Source: Lingula anatina (lineage: Eukaryota > Brachiopoda > Lingulata > Lingulida > Lingulidae). Taken from it: DNA of 64,000 bases. Every line of letters starts with the position of its first letter. The first letter of the stretch is position 1. The notes under the pieces are model-generated. The model was not told where the DNA came from, made no database searches, and saw only the letters and a list, made by a program, of their open reading frames with translations. This document shows positions 12,672 through 25,100 of the stretch, in pieces. The position numbers and the translations under genes were made by a program. Location of the stretch: positions 92,651 to 156,650 of the forward strand of contig NW_019773714.1 of NCBI RefSeq assembly GCF_001039355.2. Reading direction: 5' to 3'.

Positions 12672-15600
12672 GTAAGGGGTTTACGTCATGGAGTCACAGT
12701 CTGGATATGACTACATGTAGTTATCCTCAGTAAATTATTATTAGTCTAAGTGTAAATTTATGATTTCAAATATAAAGTCAATTAGTTTTTGGAAAATATA
12801 TGTCTGATTTCTGCGTTTTTTACTAGTTTGGCCACATTCAGAACAGTGGACTAACTAGTCCACTGGTCAAATATGGCTGACCTACGGGGAATCTATTCAG
12901 TGTTTATTAGCAGATTAGACTGCAAGCTTTTTAGTCGGTCGCCATATTTGGCCCGCAGACTAGTAAATTCGCTATTCTGACTGCAGCCTTTGATTTCAAT
13001 AGTAACTTTCAAAACATTATTTTAAAGGGTCTAATACCAAATCTACTAGTTCAATGCCATGTAGTCTCTTCTGTTTTAATGTGGGTTGGCCAGATTTGAT
13101 CTGGGATCTGTCAGTTCGCAGATCAGCTTTTTCTGAATGCCCTCTAATAATGCTAAGATAGTGAAAATTGAAAAACTCTTATTTTAGCCCTGGAACATAA
13201 CAAGGTTCACATCACCAGGACAGGCTTCAGCCAGGCCAATGTCACCATAGAGGAAGGACAGGCAGTACTCTGGACCTGGAATGAACCTGGAGGACCGGGA
13301 TTTAATGTTACACAGGTGAGCAGTGGGCAAAGCTACATGTGGCAGTATTACAAGACTGTCATATGGTTTTTCAAACAAGATGCAATGCTTTGTTAAAAAT
13401 CAGGGGCGGATTTAGGCCGTCTTCTGGGTCTTCTGGAATACGGTCAGATTTTAAAGTTTACATTGACGGGTATCTTATATTTTCTGTCGGAAGACGGTCA
13501 GAAATTGAGGACGAATTAACAGAGATAATTTGGAAGACTGTCAGAAAATATCTCTGGATCCGCCCCTGAAAATTACCCCAAGTACTCCTGCCTTTTTTTT
13601 TTCTTTTTTGTTAGTAGTTCTCATATATTGGCCATAATGATAATCTGAGGTCAAGCTTATTGACTCTGTTATTTTACTCTCTTCTGTTTCTGTATCAATC
13701 TAAATATGGTCATTTACTCATAGTGCAGGTTGATTTTGTAATATACCCTCTTCAATTTTCAACTTCTGAACAAGAGCAATGATATAAAGCTGTGTACATC
13801 TTACTCTATCTGAAGGCAAAATTCAAATAAAAATGATTATAATATTAATGTAAATGGTTTAAAATTTGTTGCAGCTAAAAGCATTTGGATAGTATAATAA
13901 TGGAATTACCAAGAAGACTATTAAAATAATTAAAAAAATACTAAAATAAGAGAAAGATAAAAGAGTAACAGATGAAGTAAAAGAAAAGTGAGAAGTCATT
14001 TTAACAACTTTTCAGGGAAAGTTTCAGCAATTCTTCATAAATTAAAAGAGATTGACTTTTCCCATCTCCAGGTTATCCACAATGGTGCAGAGTTTATACC
14101 CGTGAAGGGGGGTTTCACCAGCGGAGAAGTCACAAAGAGGGGACCCTTTGAACAAGTGTTCAACTTGGAGGGGGAATATAAGTTTGTAAGGTAAGTTGAA
14201 TGGTCCCTGGCTGATAGATTACACCAAGAAAATTCAGAAAACTCTAAGTTCCAAATTGTCATAATGCATGTATGTCAGGAGAGAATTTCTTCAGCTATGT
14301 TGTACACTTTAAGTTACAATTTAAAAACTGAACTCAAAGTTACTCGTATTGCCATAATATTATTGATATATTATGACTCAGAATACTTACGGAGTGGTTA
14401 TTGCACTAATTAGTTTATAGCTGTCATAATACATTATCTGTCCTTTATATCTTAACCCTAAAAATTAAATCCGTTGCCCACTTGACCTTCCAGTGCCGGC
14501 CTGAGGACCACTCCTCTGACCATCACGGTCAAGCCGAGGTCAGACTACCAGGCCGAAGTGACCGATGAGGGATTTATGCCAAAGATAATCAGGATCAATG
14601 AAGGCCGCACTGTAAAATGGAACTGGAAGACATGTAATATACCACACTCTGTTTGGGAAGTGAAATACTGCGCCAAACACTGTGCTTTCTCCAAAGTGGA
14701 GAAAACTGGGTAAGACGATTAGTTTATTCTTAAATATTTTTTTAAAAGAAATTCTTAAGACCACAACTACCAGGTTTACTGTATGGATAATTTTTATTTA
14801 TTTAATTTTCTTTGCATTGATTTGAAAAACGAAGACCTCTAAATGGTGTTTTTTTAGTGCCCATTTTCATGTATAAATGTATGTAGATGAAACCTTCTGT
14901 ACTTATTACATGAAGTTAAATAATAATAAGAATAACAATAATACTAGTAGTGATAATTTAGACTAATTCATTTCGTCTTGTTTCTCTTTTAGAAAAACAT
15001 TGGCGGTTCCTACTGGCTCTTATAGGCAGGAATTCAGGTGAGACTTTGCTAATGAAAAACAGTAGTTAATGATTCTCTAGAGAAATTATGAAACGAGGCA
15101 GCCCCAACTTTAGAAAATTACAGAATATTAGGAGGTGTGGCTATTTATGCTGTCTAAGTGAGAATACTGGTAGTTGGCCTATAAAACCTTCATCATGCTC
15201 CTCCTTTTATTGGAGTTGTAAATAGTAAAAGAAAAAGTCATAATATTTTATTGATAATTTGGTCTTGGCAAGACTGCAGAATTAAAATGATGGATAAATA
15301 TATTTTTGACTACCAGAAACAGAGATTTTTTTTCACAAGCCATTCACAGATATTTCTCTGGCTAGTTCTGTGCACGTTTCTGTGCTGTCTCAGGCAGCAT
15401 TTTCACACAACATTTCAAAACCTTCTTCCATTACCCATCTGGCCCTTGGTGTAGAGTACTCCCTACCATTGACTGTTTATACTAGTAGAACTCTGTCTGT
15501 TAGTCCTGGGGCCCAGTGCCAGCAGCATAGAATCTTAGGTCGCATTCTCAACGAATTGAGCCAGGCTTTACAAATCCTGAGAACTAAAAATGGCCCCATT

Positions 15601-18600
15601 CCCGTAGGCACCTTGATGCATCCACCTACATGTACATAGATCAATCCAATTCTGTGGGGACTCATGCTGAGTGCAGTCAGATTAACTGAATGACATGGCT
15701 CATCCTGGCATTGAGTAGAATACAGAAAAGCTGGTAAATATTTGAGTACATTGGAAACAAGAGGAGGCGTGTCATTCAGTTAAGCCAATTGCACTCAGCG
15801 AGAGTCCCCGCAGAGTTGGATCTATTTATTTAGACAGATGGTGTCAATGGGAATGGGGCTTTAGTAGTAATTAGGATGCAGAGGTCCAGTGAAGTAAATT
15901 ACCCACCTGTCACAGAGAGACTTCAATTGTAGACAATTAATATTGATCTAATTGTGTTCACTGCCGTAACAGGCAGTCTGTTCTTCTTGGTGAATGGTTC
16001 CGCGTGGCAATTCAGAAAATCAGTCATTGTTGTTAATGGCGAAGAAGATGAATAATTAAAGCTGTGCTCACTTTCTTTGGGGAATGATGAACACCTGTGG
16101 TATTGTCTTGTCTGTCATAAGCCTCCTGATGCTGATGACTGCAGAAATAATTAAAGATTTATACAGTAGGATTAATGGGGCATGTCTCGAGGAAATGATA
16201 TATTTTAGAAAACTATAGTTCATAGTCCATTACCTTTCTTTCTTTTTGCCTTTCAAAAAAGGAAAAATAGAGACAAAGAAGATTGATACAGATCAATAAA
16301 AGTGCAACAGTTCTCTTTTTGATCTGTTGCTAATAATATATAATTCAGTGTAAAATTAATAGCACATGCCAAGAGCATCTATACATGTAGTTTCAATGCC
16401 TGTTCCTCCATCCCACCCACCTCCAATGCCTTGCTTCAATATTGCATTTTACCCAGAATTTCTACATATCCCTATATTAAGTTTCCTATATATTTTTTGA
16501 AATTCATGAATGAAAACAAAAACAACTTTTTGTTTTGTTCCATGTTTCAGGCATCCAGGGTTGTATTATTTCCAGACCCAGGGAGCATCTCTTGGGGAGC
16601 ATCACTTGTGTGTTGTACATGTCAAACAATCACAGAGGTAAGTTTAGTATTGAAAATTCACAATATATATATATATATTTGCAAAGGACATAACCATTGA
16701 GAAGCTTAAAATCTGATTACCTGAAACAGAAAAATTGACCAAATGAGCAAGCATTCATTGTTGATGAAGTATAACTTGAAGTATTTTATCTTACTCATTT
16801 TATACCAACCACCCATGAACAATCCTTTCCAATGTAGATCTATTATTAGGTCTAACTGATCGTTTTTTTTTTTTATGTAAAAACTTAAATTATTTTACAG
16901 TTTATATTACATACAAGCATTATCAAAGAAAAAATTCAGTTTCATCTTAAAAACTGTATATTACCTTATTAAATACTCACTTAATATGTCATACATTTCC
17001 AGAGATCACAAAGTAGAAATCCTGGACAGGACCTTCAGCCCCATGATCTTGATGATCGACGAGGGGGACAGGGTGTGGTTCCACTGGGACAAGTTTAAGT
17101 GCAAGAAACTGCATGCTCCCTATCAGATAGAGGAGCCCAGTATAGACCAAAGACCAGATGAAGATTACAAAGTAAGCACACTGAAAACAAAATATTTTGT
17201 AGGCTAAATTTCATATCAGAGATGCTGTAAGGATTTTAGGTGTGTCATTGGATGGAAAAATTATTATCCTAGATTAGCGTGCTACTTTAACTAGGAAGTT
17301 GCCTTTGGACGCATGTGTATAATATATTTACAGAACTTCTCTTTTCTGTTGAGAAAAAGAAACAACTTTTATTATGATAATCTTCAAAACAAAATAATTT
17401 CAATTCTCATTGTCTTCCCTTTTTGATGTCAGTTATAATTTAGTTGGGTGCTATAGTATTGTTTTACCTTGGTGCCTGTATAACAGATATGTAATAGATA
17501 TGTGCCATTTTTTCATATAGAAACATAAGATCATCATTATCATCATCATTGTCCTTCGCCCTTGGACAGATTGTGAGCAGCAGCAGCAACATGTTTTGAC
17601 CAGAGTTGTTTCTCTCTCATTATTGGAAGGATCTCAATAGTTTGCAAACCAGTACCATTTATGAATGATACTCAAATGATACATTAGATAACTGTATTAT
17701 TATTTTTTCCAGGCTGCTAAGGACGGTTTCTTCTGGCTCAACCCCAGCAGGGCAGGGTTAATGGCTTGTGAGTTCCCAGAGACGGGGATTTTTTTCTTCT
17801 CTGACAGAAATACAGAGATGGCTGCCGAGTATGTGGGCACCATCATAGTCAGACCTAAACAGAGGGAACACTTTGTAGAGGTCACGCCTGATGGTTTTTA
17901 CCCAGGTATGCAGATATGATTTTACATGTTAGACAGTTGTTTAAGATGATATCATATCATGTAAAGGTTTTATTTGCTGCTTCCTGTTGAATACAATTGA
18001 TGACAAGAAAAAAAGGATGAAAAGAAAAATATTTTATTTCTTATTATGTTTTCTAATTTAAATACATAAAAAAATGTCATAATTGAAAATTAATGTTTTC
18101 AAAAACGGATGCATTAAGTTCAAAATATTACATGTATTTCTATATGTGTTACTTTCTACAGAAATACATCCTTATCGAATTAAAGTGAGTTTGTTCTAAA
18201 CCTTCAGACCTGCTGATCACAAGAACTGGTGACCGTATATGGTGGCACTGGCAGATGGCAGACATGGTGCACCCTTTCAGTATCGTAGAGCTGGAGAAGT
18301 GTATTACACCACCTAATGAGCCTCATCCTAATGATTTGGATTGCCAAAGTAAGTAGAACTTTCTAGAATAAATCATCAACCCTTGAAATAAATTGATGAA
18401 ACTCATAGAAAGGGAAAAGAAATGGATCTGACTGGTTCTTTTGTGTCATTTAATTTAGAAAATAAACATCTCTAAACACTGTGACAGTATAATTGCATAA
18501 TATTTAAAAGTCTATGTATTATCGCTCATATTACACCCAATATTCTTCAAATATTTCTGTGACATTCAACACTGTGTATTATTTTCCAGACAAATGCAAG

Positions 18601-21600
18601 AAACTAGATGACTTGTTCACCAAGGTTTGCAGTTTTGTGCAGACAAATACAATACAGCTTAACTCCATAGGTGTACAGCATTACCGCATCTCAGATAGCG
18701 AGCAGACGTTTTCTGTTGTAACCAATCCTGGACCAAGGGTAAGATCATATAAGATTTGTTTGGTTGAGACATGTGCATACGTAGAATTTATCTTTGTTTG
18801 ATTTGATATGTTTGTCTTTGTATCTGTTATCCCTGTATATTGCTTGTCCCTTATTAACCCTTATCCCTTTGCATTCCCTTTCCTTTTGTATCACTCATCC
18901 CTTTGGATCACTTGTTTCTCTGTAGAAAGTATAATGTAATCCAAGTCTAATAATTGTAAAAAAATGCAAAAATTAAGAAATAATTCATTAAAAGACTTCT
19001 TTGAATAAAATAATTGTGCCATTTGTCTTTTTTTTAGAATCACACAATTCAAGTCTTAGACAACAAATTTGACAAAATGGTCCTGACGGTCCACCCGTTT
19101 GACCGGGTTTGGTGGGTGTGGCAGACGGGCAAAAAGCAACACAACATCATCCAAGTGACCCACACTGGTCAACCTCTTAAGGGGGGCTTCTGTAGTGGAC
19201 ATGCCCGCGACTGTCCGTCTGCTTATGTTTACCAGTTTAAGGAACCCGGCGTGTACTACTATGTCAGTAGCAACATTGCTGATGTATTTGGTGCTGTTAT
19301 TGTGTCTTCACAACCAAGGGTAAGTTACCAATTTGCACTGAATGGCAGGTCTTTTTTTTGTAGATCAAGTAAAAAAATAAAATCAATCAAGGGTGACTTA
19401 TAATTCTTAGAGAGATCTTTGATGCAAGCTCATTGATAGCAAAGAGAGAGGTTCGAGGCTACTGTTTACCTCCTTTTTAAGTTTTAAAGCAACTGCCTAT
19501 GTGCATGGTTATGTACATTGGTAGGTTCATGTTTTTATGAAGTGTAAATTTTAAAGAGCATTTCCAGCTGATGAAAAAGATTGAATTTCAATGAGCAGAA
19601 AATTAGGGCTTTTTTTTTTTTTTTTTTGTTTGTCTGTTTGTTTTGTTCTATATTTTAAATGCTTCAAATCCAATTTAGGTGCGACAAGTCCAAGTGAGCA
19701 ACTCGGCCATTAACCCAGACCCTATGACCATCTCTCCATACGACATTGTCTGCTGGGTCTTCAGCAAGGGATTCAAGTCACATGACATCCACGAGGTTAA
19801 GAGTGCAGACGACGTCATTGTCGCAAAAGGTCGGGAGGATAAAATGCAATTGATTCCAAGGTATGTCTGCCTGTTTGCATTCTTTTGCTAAAGTTATAAT
19901 AGTCTGTTTTTTTCTTGATGATTAAACTGTTATAATGTAATGAAAATCTTATGATTTTTGTCTCATTTAATGTACATAACAGTAAAGGAAAAAACAAAAC
20001 AAAACAAAAAAAAACATTTTGAAGAAGAGACATTTTTCTTTGAAATATATATCATGTACTTTTGTAATAACAATATTTTGTTTGTTTCCACTTCAGGCCA
20101 GCTATGAACAAAGTCTTCGTCACAATGGGAGTGCACCATTTCTACAGCAAGTCATTTGCAAAGAGAGCCAAATCAGAATCTGTAAGTTGTCATTAAATGG
20201 GCATATGAACTGGGTTTTAAGTAATTTTTATCAGTAAATCATGCGCATAAAAATACCACTTTCATACTCTAAAATAAACTAAATAAACAAGATCTGACTT
20301 AAATTTAATTCCAGACACTCATTCCATATAAGAAGTCTGTACATCTAACAGTCGTTTGCTATTATTTTTTACCAATTTTACCAATTTTTGTACTTGCTTC
20401 ATGCACCAGTAAGAGCTATGAAAAGTTACCCATTTGTTTTGAAGGCTGTCATAGCCTTTTTTTATCGGGTTAATGTTAAATTCTAAAAAAAAAAAAAAAT
20501 CTCTGAAGAACCTTGACATTTTTTGAGTGTGTCATTTCAATGTCTAATATTTCTTTTAACAGGGCAAGAAGGAAGAGGACAGGCTGAGCAGTATCCTGGT
20601 GGACGAAAGCAGTGATAGTGCTATTGTCAGACTGGACAAACGTGGCTTCCATCCCAACTCTATAGCAATACCTCAAGTATGTTTGTCAAAATGAATATAC
20701 ATGATAAAATTTTTAATTTTTGAATGACAATAATCATTTATATTTTAATGAATAATAATTTTTTTATTTGGTGAAAAATTAATTTAAATGGACCTTAATC
20801 ATTTTGTAATAAGAGTAGCGACTTACAAGTCATTTTTTTTGTTCAGAAATGTCATTTGCAATAGTTTTATAGCAATTTATATTTTGTCCTTTTCAGGGCC
20901 ACAGTATCTTGTGGACGTGGAAAGATGCAGAGGAGGAAGAGGAACACAACATCATCCATGTAAACCCTCCAGACAGTGATGTAAGTGACAGTTTTTCTCT
21001 TCTAACTTGTCACCTATTGCCTATGGATGTGGGTCAACCTATTTTGTTTGTTAATTGTTATTACTATAATTATTATATTGCTATTATAATTATATTATTG
21101 TTATTCTGATTGAGATTAGAAATAATGCCTCATAATTTTTGATTATTGATTTTCACACCGTCATAGCAGATTAGATTGTTCATAAAATTTTTGGGGTATT
21201 TTTGGTTGACTGACCTTTGAAATAATTTTTTATGTTTTTTTAAACAATTGTTTAATATTAAATAATTAACAGTAAGACCCCTCTTATCTGTATTCATTTA
21301 GCCCAACAAGATTATAAGCCTTCACCATACGAGGATAACGATAGAGGTTCTTTTTTTTTCTTTTGATGTTTTTTTAACCAAAATATTGATGTTTTATTCA
21401 GCATCTTTCATGTATTTTTGGGAGGGAAGTCATTTTATTTTAGGCTATTTACTTGTCATATTTCAAATATATTCTGACATAATAACTGGTTAAACAAAGA
21501 ATTTTCTTTTATCCACATTTTTGTTGCTTATCAGATTCTTTTTATAAGCAACAACTTACCTCAAGCACACTATTTCATTGCCTTTTCTGTTAAGTACAAA

Positions 21601-22140
21601 TATATGATGGTAAGCTGGAAAAAAAAACATATGGATCTTTGTGCTTATTTTTAAATGTGAACTCAATACTTTGTTGCTCTTCTCCAAGTCTGACTAATCT
21701 CACAAGAGGGAAAACTTCACTTGTAGATTACTAAAAACTGAGCAGTCTTTTCTCCATCAGTTTCTAATATTGATGTTTTTTCTCTCAATATGTGTATAAT
21801 ATTTTGTGCATGTTAGATTTTGCTTCATGACATAATCACAGTTATCTTAAATGTTTGTTTTGAAAAAGTGTTATTTTATCGATTAATGTTTTAACTACAA
21901 AAAGTAATATATATATATCAAAGTATTCAATCATAATGCTTGTTACATTCTTTCTTCCTCAGAGCCCACTCAGTGTAATACATGGAACTAAGTCATTCAA
22001 CAGTGGGCGCCCTGTGAAAAAGAACAGTTTTCTGTACACATTTGACAATGCTGGGACATTCTGTGTGGCTTCCCAGGGTGCACCAGGGTTTGCTGGGGTT
22101 ATCAGGGTGCTACAGTCTGATGGTAAGTGAAGAACTGTGA

Positions 22141-22178
<38 letters not shown>

Positions 22179-25100
22179 GACAGAAAAAGAGAAATGAGAG
22201 AGATAGAGTGAGAGAAAAAATGATGCAGGTTGAGATATGGGAGAGAAAGAGCAAGAGAAATATGACATTGTACTCAAACTCTGAAACAAAGTACTGTATA
22301 TTCAGTCTAGGTTCCAACTTTTTGGATCCTAAATTTAGTAGAGTGACAATTGATGCAGTTTGCTGATTTTTTTACCACAATCCTGAAGCAACTGCACAAA
22401 TTGTTCATTAAAAACCATATATAAGGGGATTTCTTAATTTAAACTTTTGTGATAATTTAGCTGACAGATGCGATCCACCCCACATCACCTCAGGCGGAGA
22501 AGGTGGCCATATTGAAAAGTTCCACAAGCTGCAGCTGGCCAGTAATTCAGCTAGTGCTAAAATATATTACACCACTGATGGGACTTCACCACTACCTCAT
22601 AACAAGGCATCAAAGGTAAGCTGTCATAATAATAATAATAATAATAATAGTAATTAACTTGTTCCCATCATATTCATATTCAGATTTTATAGAATTCACT
22701 GTTTCTTGATTATAATTGTATATTTTAAAGTTCATTTTGAACACATGTAGATATGGTAAAGGTTATGGTAAGGTCTGTTAAGATTACATTACGCTGATAT
22801 ATTAGTAACAAGTCTTTGTTTTTTCTCTATGTTTCCAGTTGTACAACCCAGAGAAGGGTGTATCTATGAAGGATGCTGGTTTAATGTTTCTCAGAGCTGT
22901 GGCAGTCAGTGATGACATGCTGCCCAGTGAAATCTATACCTCAAGGTAAGAATGTGGATAAGATGTTTTCTCACTTACAAGAGTAGCATGCTGAATATAT
23001 GTGTGTATGTGGTAAGATTTTATTAAAAAAATAAAAAGTATAAATATAAATTATCTTTGTAAAATTTAAAGATTATCAGTTATTGTTGTAATTTAAAGGC
23101 AATTGCCATATATTACTGTGCATATTTGGATAAGTCCTGCTTTAAATTATCACATTGTGTTATGTTATTGTCTGCAGGAGGTTCTGGGTGTTGTCACAAG
23201 AGGTCTCTGGAGGCGAGGAATCAGACAGCGACACAGAACTCCCAGATGTGGTATGTACTTGTATAAATGTTTCTGGTCACTGCCATCCTAGGATACTGGT
23301 TGCTACTTTGTTCACTGGACAGCCATTCCACGAAAAAGGGTACAATTCTGAATAATACCTGTCGCAGCTTATTTTCGGCAGTAAAAGCATCTGCAATTTA
23401 GCTTTTTTTAGCCTTTTTTAGCAGGACCCGATGTGTTCTACTTAAAAAACAACAATTAATATAGTACCACTTGCTTTGACGGGAACCCCAGGGGTCTATA
23501 TGCCGCAAAAAGCACGATTTCGACGTGTCGCTTCGGTATTATAGCTGATTTGCCACAAGAAAAAGTTTATATTTTCCCGTATTGTAGTGTTTTTAGTCCT
23601 CAATTAATTTGAATACATGTTTCTTTTTATCATACATGGTGTTCTCTGTCAAATTTGTTGGTTAGTTACGTCACTGTCATAGTTTAATCAATGTCGCTCA
23701 GTAACACCTAACCTCCGTAACGCTTTTTTCAGTCAGTGTAAGAATAAAAGAAAATGCTCTTAAATGGCCTTCCTGTGCATTTTTCAAACTCTTAATACAT
23801 GAAGTTTAATAAAACAGTGCTATTTGTTAATTTTGAATGATGCGTTCCATCATAGAGAATGTTAACTCACAAAAGTCGGGGTGTCGCATTTAAAAGCCTA
23901 ACCTCAGTAACGGACCAAATTTGAAGAAAATGTTGCTTTAGAAAGTTAAAAACATCATTTTTGTTAAGCAAGGACCAACTTCTTCCTAAAAAATTCATTC
24001 AATAGTTATGCAAAGTTATCCAGAGGATAAAAACTGAAAAAGAGTGCGTGTCACCTTACATCCGTTATGCTAACCTCCGTTACGAAATAAGTTAATTGTT
24101 ATAAAAATGACTGTTAATACTTAAAAACGTTATTTCTGTGATTTTGTGAGTTAGTTCTGATCATAGAAGTAGTTCTACTTCTATGTTCTGATGTAGTATG
24201 CATTCATACGGCTTGCTGTTAAAGACATTACCCCGTATTAACATAGATATAAAATATACATATATAGCTGATAATTCTATCAAGATAAGCTAACCATTTA
24301 AGTTTTTACTCGAGTTTGCAATAAAATCGAGGGTAAATCGTGATTTGTTTTTTCAAATTGATTTCCATTTGTCACTTGACGATGCCTTTTTGAACTTATC
24401 ATTCTGATTTTAAGCGAAATGAGGAGTTTTCAGGACTGTCTTGGCAAGAAAAATGGTACTACCTGACATCAGTACTAGCGTACATGTAGCAGACATTATT
24501 TTCGCGGGAGACATATGGCGAAATATATTAAGCATTGAAGCAACGCTTGTATTCATCAGGTAGAACTGCGGGGTTATTAGGCCCTATTTTACTGTTTCAG
24601 TAGCACATAATAGTTTTTAACATCTTCTAGATGCTTCCAGTAACTTTAAATGGACAATTATCCGCAAACACGTGTCTATTGTCGGCCTACTTGATTGTTT
24701 ACATTAACTTTCTCGGGTATTGTGTTGTTTTTTATTGCCTATAGCTGCGATCATGTACATGTAGGTTTAATGTTTTGTTATACAGACACCAATATCCCAC
24801 TTACAAATACAGAGCTACAAAAACACTACAGAGAAAGAAAAAAAAAATCTAATGACCGCGAAGCTTTTCTTGTGAAAGATTTTGAACGGTTTAAATGCAT
24901 GACATAATTTAGACTATAGAGTTTTACCTAACCTCTGTTACTAAGATTATAAATTAAACTCTTAATCTGGTAAAATATGGAATGTGAATTCTACAGATAC
25001 ATCGATCAACATATTAGCGGTGAAATGTATCCAGTAGCGGTAAATGTATTTATGTAGTCCTTGAAAGAAAGCACAACAACCCGTTGTAACAATTTGCCAT

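Larger units (their letters stand above)
13188..22122 (+). other. Gene 1 exons 2-16: seven cupredoxin-like domains
   Basis: Exons: 13188-13315, 14072-14190, 14494-14709, 14993-15037, 16551-16637, 17003-17171, 17713-17905, 18208-18348, 18590-18738, 19038-19319, 19679-19860, 20097-20181, 20563-20676, 20897-20980, 21963-22122 (residues 87-804). The repeated pattern is a strand with x-GF-x-P, then I-x-x-G-x-x-V-x-W-x-W, a His-containing turn, and a closing G-x-Y/F-x-F strand, as in plastocyanin-type cupredoxins. Examples are VTIEEGQAVLWTWNE, IRINEGRTVKWNWKT and IAIPQGHSILWTWKD. The first copper-ligand His position is kept in most copies (PHSV, QHNI, SHDI, EHNI). The Cys-x-His motif near the last strand is absent (for example GVYYYVSSN), except that domain 7 keeps a Cys (GTFCVASQG, about residue 785) with Gln where His would be. 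Copper binding is therefore doubtful. Confidence 0.75.

Noticed and set aside
12307-12710. Overlapping frames of about 100 codons on both strands over the first coding exon
   Set aside because: They are shadows of the GC-richer myristoylated head exon. Only the frame from 12413 joins the next exon in phase.
13339-13569. 76-codon open frame on the plus strand
   Set aside because: It lies across the hAT-like MITE at 13401-13568 and reads through its terminal repeats, so it is not a gene.
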